From: Limnomonas spitsbergensis
Taxonomy: Eukaryota > Chlorophyta > Chlorophyceae > Chlamydomonadales
Direction of reading: 5' to 3'
NCBI GenBank assembly: GCA_037349105.1
Contig: JAYJMM010000103.1
Span: 2,852,001 to 2,916,000, forward strand
Length of the DNA: 64,000 bases
Positions 43,001-54,761 of the stretch are shown piece by piece. Within the stretch, counting starts at the first letter, position 1. Each line of letters begins with the position of its first letter. The notes under the pieces were generated by a model. It had not been told where the DNA came from. It made no database searches and saw nothing but the letters and a program-made list of their open reading frames with translations. Both the position numbers and the translations under genes were made by a program.

Positions 43001-43953
43001 CCGTAGTTCATGATCCCCGTGTGCGTACTTGCACAGCTCTCCACGCTTGCACCAGCCGTCACGGAAACTGTGGAAGGGATAGAGCATAAGAGAGGCAGCA
43101 TGGAGGCAAGAGCATGGGGAGGGGAGTATGGGGCATGAGCATGTGAGGGGCAGGAAGCATATGGGCAGGGGCAGGGGGGCAGGAGCCTGCGAGAGGGAGG
43201 GAGCATGGGGGAGAGGGACAGTGGGGGAGGGGGAGAAAGGGGGCAGGGTAAATGGCGGAGGGAGCATGAAGGAAGAGGACATGAAGGCATCACCACTTAA
43301 ACAAATGGGGGGGGGGGGCACCGCTGGATATCATGGACAACATGGCTGCCAGCACATGTATTCAAGAGAAATGCTCCCTTTGACCTTAAACCAGTAGTCC
43401 AGCACTACACATGAGTGCCTCTACTGATGCTCCTCTCATTTGATGGCATGCCTTGCACTGCACGTAGTGCATCTGGAGTCATTTTGCTACACATGAGTGC
43501 CTGCACCCTGGTCCCACCCATGTGAAGGCATGCTCTCATTAAGGTAGCCACTCACTCGATGCAAATACGGGTCTTGAAATACACGCCTTGACCTCTCTGC
43601 TGCTGCTGTTGCTGATGTTGTTGTTGCTGCTGTTGTTGCTGTAGCTGCTGCTGCTGAGGGTTGTTGTTTGGCTGTTGCTTCTGGGCGTCGGGCATCATCA
43701 TTCCAACGTTTCCCATGCCGGAGTTGCCCCCCTATAAGACAAGGGAAGCAGCAGCAGCTTGGGCGTGACTACATGGGCGCATGCCGCGCATGCATACGGT
43801 AGGCTGCTGGTTCAGCAATGGCGACATGTCGTTGAGGAAAGCTCCAGTGAGGCTCACCATGGGACTGAACCCCTGGGGTCCGAAGTTAGGGTAGGGGCCA
43901 GGGGGAAATGGTAGACCGCCTGGCATCCCTTGAAAATTGCCGGGAGGGAACAT
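40084..43953 (-). CDS. CCCH zinc-finger protein with glutamine-rich N-terminus (two fingers)
   Basis: Predicted RNA-binding protein of 367 residues. Exons 43953-43798, 43731-43556, 43067-42917, 42258-42182, 41588-41496, 40736-40523 and 40320-40084 are all phase-compatible and end in a stop. The first finger is split by an intron (FKTRICI / FRDGWCKRGELCKYAHGDHE; C-X7-C-X5-C-X3-H). The second is also split (KTRLCQDFTNLGSC / RYGGKCTFAHGPAELR; C-X8-C-X5-C-X3-H). A Gln/Asn run precedes finger one, a Pro/Ala/Gly region follows finger two, and the protein ends in a polyalanine tract. Donor 42917 (GTGTGG) is the weakest call. It is a head-to-head paralogue of the plus-strand gene starting at 44,197. 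Confidence 0.8.
41600..41645 (+). repeat. 12-bp repeat GTGAGTCAACAG, 4 copies
   Basis: Tandem copies on the plus strand within an intron of the minus-strand CCCH gene; each looks like CAG^GTGAGT but on the antisense strand. Confidence 0.7.
42345..42560 (+). repeat. CAG/CA-rich trinucleotide-like tract
   Basis: Interrupted AGCAGCAGCAGT, AACAGCAG and ATCACA blocks in an intron of the minus-strand CCCH gene. Confidence 0.6.
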
Positions 43954-44196
43954 AAGCGCTTGTAGATTTTCTCCCGAGGGGTGCGGCCCTTCAATCCCTT
44001 TTTTTGATCTAGTTGGCACCCTACGCTTGATCACTGCGTCAGGTTAATGCGTCCTAAACTCCTGAATTCTCTCTCCGTCTCGTCCCCTGTCACGCGAGGG
44101 CCGAGTGAACCATTTCCTGCCATGAAAAAGGGCCTGCCTGCCCATCACAATCGCGCGCCCCGGCAAGCTCGCATTGCACATTCACCTTGACTGAGA
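43954..44196. promoter_or_regulatory. Putative bidirectional promoter between CCCH paralogues
   Basis: Only 243 bp separate the two divergent start codons (both MFP...). No TATA box recognised. The short distance implies shared control (inference). Confidence 0.5.
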
Positions 44197-44285
44197 ATGT
44201 TTCCAACTAATGGATACCCCGGCTATCAGCAGTCAAGCATGATGCAGATGCCGGGCGCATATGCTCAGACTTATCAGCAGCAGCC

Positions 44286-44319
<34 letters not shown>

Positions 44320-47300
44320 GCTCCAGTGCAGATGCCCGGCATCACCGCTGGGCAGATGGGTGGCCTGATGCAAACGGGAACTAGCGGTATGCAGAGCGGC
44401 AGCATGGGCAACGACGCGATGCAGCAGCAGCAACAGCAGCAGCAGGGAATGCAGGGAATGGGGGTTATGGGGGGTGCCGCGGGGACGGGGGGCATGATGC
44501 AGCAGCAGCAGCCGCAGCAGCCGCTGAACCAGATGGCCGCAATGGCTGGAATGACACCTGCGGCTATGCAGCAGATGTATCAGGTGATCACCTCGCAAAC
44601 AATCTGAAATGTGCTCGAGATCACTGCCCGCCTCGGTCAGTTCCCCCCCTCCTTTTTCTGCATTCACCCCCATTGACTCCTCCTCGCTCCTCTCGATGGT
44701 CGGCTCTTTTCACTCCACATTTTGTTGCTTCAAACTCGCTGTGTCGCTTGTTCGTAGCAATACGCCATGCGGTGGGCAGCGATGCAGCGCGGATTCGGGA
44801 TGTCTTCGCCCCAAAGCCCAGGGATGGGAGGGATGGGCATGATGGGCCCGATGGTCAGCAATATGGGCATGGACACCAACCAGGGCGGCTACGGCATGAT
44901 GGGAGCTGGCCCGGCTGGAGGGGGCCGTTTAGGCGAGGACCCCTCGAAAGGCCTGTACTGGAAGACGCGGATCTGCAACAAGTGAGCCAGTGCCTGAGTC
45001 TCTCTGTTTTTAACTCGCGACCCCTGTGCACTGTATCATGACTGTTCTAATGACATCTTTGCTCTTTTGAGCTCATTAGTTTGAACCGCCTCGTTTGCTC
45101 GGGCAGCGTTTGAGATCCATCCGCTTGGTCCCGACCTGCCCACCTCGATTTTCGGGATTCCATCTTCCCATAAATGCAAATCATGTTCAATAGGATCGCT
45201 GGCGCATATTCACCCCCTTTGATTGAAGGGCGCACCTGATCATTTCTGGTGACGTAGCAAGGCAAAAGAATAGTACACGGACTCAAGGGTGGATGCGTTG
45301 CCGCTGTGTCAAGCAGAATTACAGAGCGGAAGGCCCTGCCCCGAACCTCTCCTATTCTCCCCCGACTTCTAGCCCATAAGTGAATCCAAGGACCTGACCT
45401 CGATCTGACAAGCTAGAGTAAATGTCTACACTCTTTGCCCACCAAGGACATACCCGCGCGCTGTAATGCCTTGCTTTCATGCTAAGCACTGCCTCGCCCG
45501 CATCTTTCTCGCAGGTGGAAGGAGGGCAAATGCCCCTTCCCTGAGAAGTGTCGTTACGCACATGGTGAAGCTGAGCTTCGCGTCCTGGGGCCGGACGCTG
45601 GCAAGGGCATGATGGGCATGGGCGGAGGCATGATGGGAGGCATGGGCATGGGCATGGGCATGGGCGGCGGCGGGCCTGGCATGGGCGGCCCCATGAACAA
45701 GCTTAACCAGGTAGGATGTGCTGACTGTTGAGCTGCAAGGGGCGTCTGGGGGGTGGGCAAGGGGGCAAATGGTGACAGTTTTCTCGGTGTGGGGGGAAAA
45801 ACATGATGAAGAGGCTGGGTATGTTTGGTACATCTGTTCTTGCAGGCAAGAGCCCATGAGTGTCTGCTTGGGGTCCCAATTTTGTTCTGCTCTATGGGAC
45901 CTGCATACAAAAAATCTCGTCCCCTACCCCTTGTCCTTGTCCCGCCAGCTATCCTTGCCGTTTGTCTTCCACATGCTGCTACTGTCACCAACATCTGTAC
46001 TTCCAATATCACCTCTACCCCGGACCCTCCCATCTCCTTCACTCGTCGCCCCCACACTGCAACTCCCATTCACAATCTTAGGTTCATCATTTGAAAAAAG
46101 TGTCTGCTTGTTTCTCCTTGCGCAGGCGAAGGCCATTGAGCTGATGAAGAAGACGCGCCTGTGCCAGGAGTTCATGACTTCAGCCGCCTGCAAGTACGGC
46201 GCAAAGTGCACGTTTGCGCACGGGCAGCACGAGCTACGTGCCGCGACACAGCCCGGCATGATGGGCTCCAGCATGGGCCAGACCGAAGTGAGTTTCGGGA
46301 CAGCCACTGGTGGGCCTGACTCCTGAGGCACAGGACGGGTACAGCAAATTCTCATTTGTAACTGACCCTGTGCAGATGGGTGTGATGACTCAGCCAGTGG
46401 TGGCTAGAAAGGGTGCCAGGGCGTCTGCCCCCCACACGTTCTGTTGGCGGCAGGTGGTAGGAGGCTCATGCTCTGCCACTAATATACCAAGCACAGTATC
46501 CTTTGTTTATTTTTGAGCACACAGACCATTGATGGGACGGCTGCTGCCCTGGGCATGCCACGCTACAGTCTAGGCCTCGCCACGCTGTTTTCTGCATGTG
46601 GCGCCTGGATGGATTGAGGCGTTTGCGATGGGCACAGGGTTCATGTTTTCCGATTGATACAGTCTTGATTGTGTAAATGTGGTTGCATTGGATCGTCTTC
46701 ATGACGAGAGCCTCGTATGTGGTTGACAATCAGGTCATGCTGGTCCTCTACTTGCAGAAGGTTCAGGAATGGTTCTGTGTTTTACTTGTGCCTCCTGAGC
46801 TGCATCCCTGATATTCTGCGTGGTGCCTTTCTCTCTGAGTAGCGCGTCCTCTCGATGATGGAGTCTCCTTGGCACTGTCTAGAAGACTCCCTTGCTGTTG
46901 TTGCCTTGTCGATGTACAGCATTGTCCCCTATGATTTATTCCACATGATGATGTATAGGAGTCTCCTTGTTGATTTAGTCCCCCTCATAGTATACAGCAG
47001 TCTCCTTGTTGATTTAGTATTCTTCATCGTGTATTGCATAATCCTTCATGTTCAAGTGGTCTTCATGATATAGTAATTGCAGGCCATCTCTTCTGCGATG
47101 TGTCCCCCGATCCACTTGTTTCTGCCTGTTTATTCATTTTTGGCGATTGTTTGCTGATTTTCTTCAACCCAGAATGCTGTCAAGAAGCCTGAGATTCACA
47201 AGACAAAATTGTGCCAGAGGTTCCTTGCGACTGGGACCTGCCAGTATGGTAACCGTTGCACCTTTGCCCACGGGTGAGTTTTGTGGCACCACGACCCAAG

Positions 47301-50300
47301 CCTGCCTCCAGGACGTTTTACCACCCACAGCATCTGCCGTCATCTGGTTGCAAACGCTTGCCTACGCCTTTTTTCTTTCAAACATTGCCATGTCTTATAC
47401 CGGGCCTCTTGGCCTTGTTCTTCCTTCATCACCATGCATCCTTTGTCATACCATCCAGAGCTTTTTGTAATTGCCTTTGCTCATTTTAGTGAGCTATGCC
47501 TTACATAAACTGTTTCTGAGGTGCTTCGGCCACCGGCCGTTATGGCGGCGCTTCTGGTCCAGCCATGTCTGCCTACCTTAGACCCTGCCCGCCTGCCCGT
47601 CCCCACCCTGCGCACCCCCCTCCCCTTTTTTTCCTACCCTCAGGCAGGCGGAGCTCCGCAGCTTCAACGGGAACGGCTTCGATGTTCCTCAGATGGCCGC
47701 CGCCACTGAGGGCGGTATGATCGGCGCCCCGCAACAGCTGGAGGCCATGTCGCAGCAGGACGGCCTGCAGCAGCGCCTCAGCATGGCGGTCTCAGAGGCT
47801 GGCGACGACTCTTACGGCGCTAACGGGCTGCCGACGGTGTCGGGTGGCAAGCGCGTGCGCGCAGAGAATGCAGAGGATGCGGGTGCAAAGCGGGCGCACG
47901 TCGATGCAGTTGAGGAGGAACAGCTGCCTGAGCCCGACTGCCCGTTCTGCGCGCAGCTGGTGGTTACGGGGAAGAAGAAGGTGCGGAAGAGAGTGTGTGT
48001 CACCGTGGATGTGGGGCTGTTCGCGAGGGGGCATGGTCTGAGACGCTGGGTCTGGATTTGTTGTGTGTACAGCGAGATCTGGGAGCAAGATCTGCTCTGC
48101 ACCACCTCGCCTGAAATGCAGTTCGTTCTAACCCCCCCAACAAAAGTGTACAAACACCGGGACTGGCGTCTTCATTTTTTCGTCTATTACTCCCGTTTCC
48201 TGAAGCTGAATGGTGTACCAGTTTGGATGTTCTTGAAGTGCTTAACACCGGTATGTGTCTGATCATGTTTCAAGCACCTAGAGTACCGGTATGTGTCTGA
48301 TCATGTTTCAAGCACCTAGAGTACCGGTATGTGTCTGATCATGTTTCAAGCACCTAGAGTACCGGTATGTGTCTGATCATGTTTCAAGCACCTAGAGTAC
48401 CGGTATGTGTCTGATCATGTTTCAAGCACCTTGAGTACTGGTATGTGTCTGATCATGTTTCAAGCACCTTGAGTACCGGTATGTGTCTGATCATGTTTCA
48501 AGCACCTAGAGTACCGGTATGTGTCTGATCATGTTTCAAGCACCTAGAGTACCGGTATGTGTCTGATCATGTTTCAAGCACCTAGAGTACCGGTATGTGT
48601 CTGATCATGTTTCAAGCACCTAGAGTACCGGTATGTGTCTGATCATGTTTCAAGCACCTAGAGTACCGGTATGTGTCTGATCATGTTTCAAGCACCTAGA
48701 GTACCGGTATGTGTCTGATCATGTTTCTAGCACCTAGAGTACCGGTATGTGTCTGATCATGTTTCAAGCACCTAGAGTACCGGTATGTGTCTGATCATGT
48801 TTCAAGCACCTAGAGTACCGGTATGTGTCTGATCATGTTTCAAGCACCTAGAGTACTGGTATGTGTCTGATCATGTTTCAAGCACCTAGAGTACTGGTAT
48901 GTGTCTGATAATGTTTCAAGCACCTAGAGTACCGGTATGTGTCTGATCATGTTTCAAGCACCTAGAGTACCGGTATTTGTCTGATCATGTTTCAAGCACC
49001 TAGAGTACCGGTATGTGTCTGATCATGTTTCAAGCACCTAGAGTACCGATAATCAAAATGCTGAATCAAAAACCTGTGCCCTACACCCAGGTCCTGGAAG
49101 TCATCATGGGCCTTGAAAACCCCCGCGCCAAGCAGCTGGGCTGTATGATCATGGCTGCTTCCAACCGAATCGACCAGCTATGGTCCAAGTGCACGCCAGC
49201 GATGCTGCTGGACTGGCTCAGCAAGACGCAAGCCAGCGTGACGGACAAGATCGACGTGCTGAAGACGGTAGGGGGAGCGGTGTTTGGGGTGGGTGGGACA
49301 TGTTGTGTTGTATGCATGCTTAGGTATGCATGCTCAGGGCAGTGGGGGTAGAATGAGGGTGGGCTCGGCTGGTGTGGTACAAGGCTTTCAGATAGGGAGA
49401 TTAATGGGGAATCGGCTGAATCACTCTTTCTCTCTTAACATTTCACACTGGCTCAGTGGCTCACTCTTCACTACCTTCTTCCCTGTTTCCGTCCCACACT
49501 CCCTACTCCCTTTAACACATGCAATCCATTGTTTCCTTTAGACCCTGTGCCCCTTCTTCACCCAACCCTGCCAGGTCGTATACCCTGTTTCACACATCCC
49601 CGTGCTCCCCCAACCTTGCCAGGTCGTGTTTCACGTGCACGAGGATGCCGTGCGGCCGCACCAGGAGCTGGTGGAGAAGTACGTGGAGATGGGCCTGCCC
49701 GCGGAGATTGCGGAGTTCCTGTGCATGGTCATGGAGGGCAAGGAGGGCACCGCGACCATGAGCGAGGTGGGAGGACGGGCGGGGGCATGGATTGGGGCTA
49801 GAAAGAGAGGTTTCATTTGATGTGCTTTTTTTAGCAGGTGTTTTTGAATTTGATTGTTGATAGTGATTGCAGGCATGCGCCCTTACCCCTTAACCCTGAT
49901 CTTTCCTCCTGCAGTATTTCCACATGCTGGAGGTGGCCAAGACCCTGTTCGGAGTGAACGATGACAATTACTACGCAGTCAGCACAGCCGTGGCAGGTGA
50001 GGGTTCAAGATAAGTGAGGCATGCGGGCATAACTGGACAAATGTCAGAAATCTATGCTGTCTTTCAATTAGGGGGAAGTATTGTTTTCGCCTTGTTGTTA
50101 TGAACGGAATTGAAAGGTGATGCAAAGCAGAACCAGGGTGAGGCATTCTGTGATATTAACATGTGTGAAACCAACATTGAAGCGGCGTTCTTAGGTTATG
50201 GCGAGGGTGAGGTAAGGATTCTCTCATGTTCTTGGACTGGGGAGGGGCTGGTCTGGTGACTCGTAGCGCAGCTAGTCTTCCAGTCTGATCCGTCCACTTG

Positions 50301-50328
50301 GATCGCAGGTTTCATGATGGGCATGTAA
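44197..50328 (+). CDS. CCCH zinc-finger protein with three fingers and Gln/Met/Gly-rich regions
   Basis: Predicted RNA-binding regulator of 609 residues. Exons 44197-44583, 44758-44981, 45515-45710, 46126-46287, 47173-47273, 47644-47980, 49091-49267, 49623-49766, 49915-49996 and 50309-50328 join in phase and end MMGM-stop. Finger 1 is KTRICNKWKEGKCPFPEKC then RYAH (C-X7-C-X5-C-X3-H). Finger 2 is CQEFMTSAACKYGAKCTFAH and finger 3 is CQRFLATGTCQYGNRCTFAH (both C-X8-C-X5-C-X3-H). The N-terminal 130 residues are polyglutamine and Met-rich. After finger 3 come KRVRAEN, a CPFC pair, and a roughly 140-residue helical C-terminal region I do not recognise. The intron before 49091 holds a 38-bp repeat array. 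A TGTAA signal follows the stop. Confidence 0.85.
48245..49055 (+). repeat. 38-bp minisatellite with a strong donor in each unit, about 21 copies
   Basis: Unit TACCGGTATGTGTCTGATCA plus TGTTTCAAGCACCTAGAG fills most of the intron between CCCH-gene exons 6 and 7. Each unit offers CCG^GTATGT in sense orientation. Units are nearly identical. Confidence 0.9.
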
Positions 50329-53300
50329 TCATGTGGCCTTGCACCGCGGCGTCTGCACGCTCCACAAGCCCTTATCCTCGTATAAGCGGCCGTGGCAATG
50401 ATGTTGATCGCAGCTGCCCCTGCCGGCTGGATGTATCCTGTGGTCGAAATCCAAAGTGGCCGTCTCTTAATCTTCCTTTGCTTGTTTTAAATTACCCGAT
50501 TGTAATTCCTCAATAGTCTCTGGCCTGCAGGCTTTTATGCTCCAATTGGATGTCTGGATTGGATTGATTGCCCTGCTGAGCTAGGGCTGTTTCCTGTAAA
50601 GTTCTCGTAAAGGTTTGCACAGGAGGGGTATCTTCCTTGCAAGAGCCCTCCTGTTGCGCTTTCTCCGGTCAATACAGTTTTGGTGGGTGCTCTTTACCGC
50701 TTTGCAAGAATTTCAGTCTGCCCCGGGGTTTTCATTTATGTTGGATGCCGCACCGCGGATGCTCATGTTCCCATTTGGCTCACTGGATCTGGCATTTCAG
50801 TATGCCTTGCACCAGTTTGTTTCAGTGCATTGCGCCAGCTCTGCCTCGGTTCCTGGCTAAGCGTGCATGCGAGAGCTGCATTCAAGCTCTGTTTCAAAGC
50901 TTGTTCCTGGTATGCCGAGCATTTCAGTAGGTGATTGTTCCAAGGGGTGAGTGGTCATTACTTAATCATTATAAGCGGTCTGAAATCCTCTAATTTATGT
51001 TGACATGAAGTTCAGCATCTGCGGCTGTCCGTTCAGTATATTAAGTCTTGTTTGGAACTTTCACACATTTGAAATTTCACAAATACCGCCCCCCCCCATC
51101 AGAGAGCCTTTTCGTGTGCACACATTTCGTGCGGCAATGGCATCACCAGTGGTAGCCTGTCAGCTGGAATGCTGTGTTCCACAACCCTCGCTTCCTTGAG
51201 CAAAGTGGTTTGAATGCATATATTTGAGTCTATAACGCCTCACAGATAGTGCAAGCGAGAGATGTTGAGTGATATTTCATTGAGTTTGCTTCCCTTCAGT
51301 GTTGCGCAACAGACAGCCTTATGGGAAGAATAAACTTGAAGGGAGCCATCCAGATTTTGGATGTCCTATGCATAGACACGCCAAGGGGCATGTGAGCCAC
51401 CGACCCTGAGGGGAAATATCCCTGAGCACTAATCAAGATATGTTACTTCTACAGTACTTTCCTAATGCTTTCGCAGTTACTGATACTAATACTGAGGAAC
51501 CTTGCTACATCTCAGTAATTCATTAGCGTCATAGATGCCATACTCGTTGAACTGGAATGTCTTCCATACGCACGCGCGCCTGGTGTTTTCTTCCCTCATT
51601 CAAGTAAAGGTGCTTCCTTAATGAGGCCCCACCCTGTTTCTTGCCTTGAAGTGCCCCTGCCCTCTTCACATGGGCAAGATCCGATTTGAAATTCAAATTG
51701 TTGCGGGTCACATTCCTATAACTGAATTGCGAGCTGGGCACCAGTCCATCCCACTTGTACAAAGTACGCGTACAAAGTGTTACATACATGGTTTCGGATT
51801 TAGATTTATGGTACCTCGTTATGTTCATCCTTCATTTATCTGATGAGATAGATGGGTCATATCCTTCTGCCTTCAGGAGTGCCCCCGTTTTTTGCATTCT
51901 TGTTCAGCACCGGTAACGTAGCTTGTGTGCCACTTGCCCCGAGGCAAGAAGTTGCCACAGGGGCGTTTAATCATTGCCAAAAAGTGAACATAATTATTCA
52001 GAGACTCAAGCAGATTTACCCGTCTTTCCTTATCGCTCATTTCAAAAGATGTTTGCTTTGGGAGTGGGGTGTCGTACTGTGATTTCCTCCCGCCCTGGTT
52101 CCTAGCATGCGCTGACTGGTGGTTACATGTAAAGGATCATTAACAGGAACAGTTAAACAAACACGGCATGCTAATAATGCACATGGTCCCTTGCAATTGA
52201 GTCGTATGTGTCATGGCAGCTGGTTGCTGCCTTGTTGGTAGTGCTTGTTGGCCCTCACATGGTGCCCACTGCTAGGCACATGTGTAGCTCCGGGTATTGA
52301 CGGCAAACTCTGCCAGGGACCCACCCGTCCCACCCACATGGGACCCCCGGGCGAGAATGAGATTTACCCGCACCTGTGAATTTTTTACAGTCCAACGGGG
52401 CATCACATTTGATGCATGGGACTTGTGCCCGTAAACCGGTACATGCACTAAATACGCTAGGACAGCGAGCAAAAACGAGTGACCCCCCTGGGCAAGTAAC
52501 CAACACACAACCACTGAGCAGTAGCGTGGGAACCCCATAGTGCAGAAGATTAGCCCCAGCCATGGAACATGACGTGGGTGCAAAAGAGTTCGGTTGGACG
52601 TCTCCTAGGAAAATTAAGAAGGAAAGAAGAAGATCTAAGTGAAATTGTATAAGTCTGTGTAAAAACTGTGTGATGCGTGAGCGACACCTCAATGAGATTA
52701 AGTGTTTTTTAAATTGCGAACTGGGTGAGGTACTATGTGATGCGTAACTAGAGTGGATAAAGTGTTTAAAATGTGTGAACTGAGTAGTATAAATCATTGA
52801 GATGAGTACCGGGTGTGAAACTTCTGTAAGTGAGCGATTTCAATGTTGCATAAGTAATCTAGAAACAATGATACAAACATATGGAGACCAGAGAAAGGAA
52901 TTGTGCTAGTCAAGGGGACAGTCTTCCCATCAAGGACTGTTAGTCAAATCTCACGCAAATCTCCCCCTTAACCTGACAAATGAGAGCAAAACTCATGCGG
53001 CCACCTCCACCCCATCGACAAAGAGCCGAGCACGCGTGAAAAAAACCTACCTGTCTCGACCATGACCCAGGCTGTGCATGGTGGCTGGAATTGAGCTTAG
53101 TCATTACCCACCAGCCCCACGTGGCCGAGCGTTCAGCACGGCTCAGCAACAGCGGGTATGCACCGTTCTAAAGTCTAAACTTACTTATCTCGAGACGAGA
53201 TCAACGTCCTGGATCAACTCTCATTATTCATTTAATCCTTAATTAATAATGCGCATGATGAGTGGGAGCAGCAGTCTTGCATCGGGGACACAGCAAGTGC

Positions 53301-53457
53301 ATGATCAGTTACCACGCATTTGATCAGTTAAACACATGTTGGGGCTGACACGAGAGCTGGTGCGGGTGGGCCAATGTACGGGGGATTGAAACTTGCCGGT
53401 TCTCATGCAACACACATTCCCATGCAGTTCCTTGCATGGGGGAAACTGAGCACTTAC
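50329..53457. other. Intergenic stretch, 3' UTR of the CCCH gene then no recognised gene
   Basis: Frames are short, and none has good splice borders plus recognisable protein. A minus-strand ORF at 52,255-52,797 contains a Cys-rich stretch (VPCIKCDAPLDC), but I could not link it to a gene. Confidence 0.4.
50501..50505 (+). terminator. Candidate TGTAA polyadenylation signal for the plus-strand CCCH gene
   Basis: TGTAA 173 bases past the stop codon, in AT-rich sequence; consistent with a chlorophyte poly(A) signal. Confidence 0.45.
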
Positions 53458-53882
53458 TAACCCACCAGAATCCTCGTCAGCCTAATGGTCCTTGCATCGC
53501 GCTCGTCGTCAGCAGCTGATGCCCGCTCTGATGGCTTGTTGTTCTGCTTAAGCTCCTCGATCATCCTCCTCCAGAACTTGCAGCATATCGCCACAGTGAG
53601 GACGAACAGCCCGGAGACGTGATCTGTCGAGATGCCCAGCAGCGGCGGATATTCGCAGAATATTTTGTAGTTCTGGCTGTGGGATTTTATCGTTCCTGCA
53701 TGCAGGGTGCTTTGCCTCTGCTTAGCGTACTCTGCGGCATCCCCTGCTGTGAGCCCATCGAAAATGCCCGACACTGAGGGATTGTAAGGCGCTGCGTTGC
53801 GACCAGCCTGCAACTCTAACCAACTGTTTGTATCTATGGCCCCTTCCAATTCTGTCTCCAATCGCCGAACAGCAGTTTCCAT
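53458..53882 (-). CDS. Hypothetical protein exon, partial gene
   Basis: Open 425-base stretch from an ATG (METAVRRLETELEGA) to a good donor GTAAGT at 53,457, ending in phase 2. Mixed, non-repetitive composition with a hydrophobic patch (GLFVLTVAICCKFW) followed by a charged helix (MIEELKQNNKPS) looks coding. I do not recognise the family and could not find the next exon to its left. It could be a first exon or part of a transposon. Confidence 0.4.
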
Positions 53883-54761
53883 TCTAATCTTGTAGCAACA
53901 TAATTAGGTTTGCATATTTACTTAACTAAAAAGATTTCATCTGGCTGGAACAGGTGTAGGTGCCACTGAGTATACCCTCGCCCTCGCCCTTGACCATCCA
54001 GGGACTAGACCAGGGTACGGGGGGTCAACGCCAAGGAGACGGCCAGTGTCTATCGTTTATGCAACACGCAAGTAAGATATAACGCAAGCATCAGTTTAAT
54101 TGTGGTGATGACCTAGCAAATGCAGAGCTCAGTACGAAATCATCGTAAAACCTATGGGTAACTGGTTTGTGAAAGTGCCCCGACCGAGCCGGTCGGGGCA
54201 CTGGTCGGGGCACCTGATATCTCGGTCGGGGCAGTGGGTATAGTGGTTTGGTTTTGAAACCACGGTTTGCACCACCCGGGTGGTTTGCACCACGAGTCGC
54301 AAGTTGACAGAGAGCGATTCCACAGCCCCTGCAAAGGTGCACATCCATATACGAGTAAGTTTTTCATATGCCGGATGAGGTTGCGGCAGACAGGGATCGT
54401 CAGTTACAGCCCGACTGGGGTGCATGGACACATTCATTTTGCATGCCAAGAGCGTGGTGGGCTTGGTAGCCTTGCAATCACTAAATAGGGCAGACAGCGA
54501 ATATTTCGACATTTTGTACCCTTGGATCCTCGCTGTTCCATGACAGGTGCCTCGTTCGCTCGCCGTCGTGGCCTCGTGGGTATCACCATTGACCTCAGCC
54601 AAGATGAGGTGAGGCATACGGCAGCGAACGATGGCGTGCACCTACTACTTAATCAAGCAACGTGATAATCTGGGCTCGAAGCTAAAAAGAAAACGCCTGA
54701 GCGTGGCTTGAGGAATACGGGATTTGATATGCCGTACACCGGGAGACAAAAAACTTTGTGG

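Noticed and set aside
42823..43321. Minus-strand 147-157 codon ORFs upstream of the CCCH finger exon
   Set aside because: Mostly pyrimidine-rich intron; only 42,917-43,067 shows protein-like sequence and fits splice phase.
52255..52797. 180-codon minus-strand ORF with Cys-rich stretch
   Set aside because: No convincing start, splice partners or family; the N-terminal half looks like AT-rich non-coding sequence.
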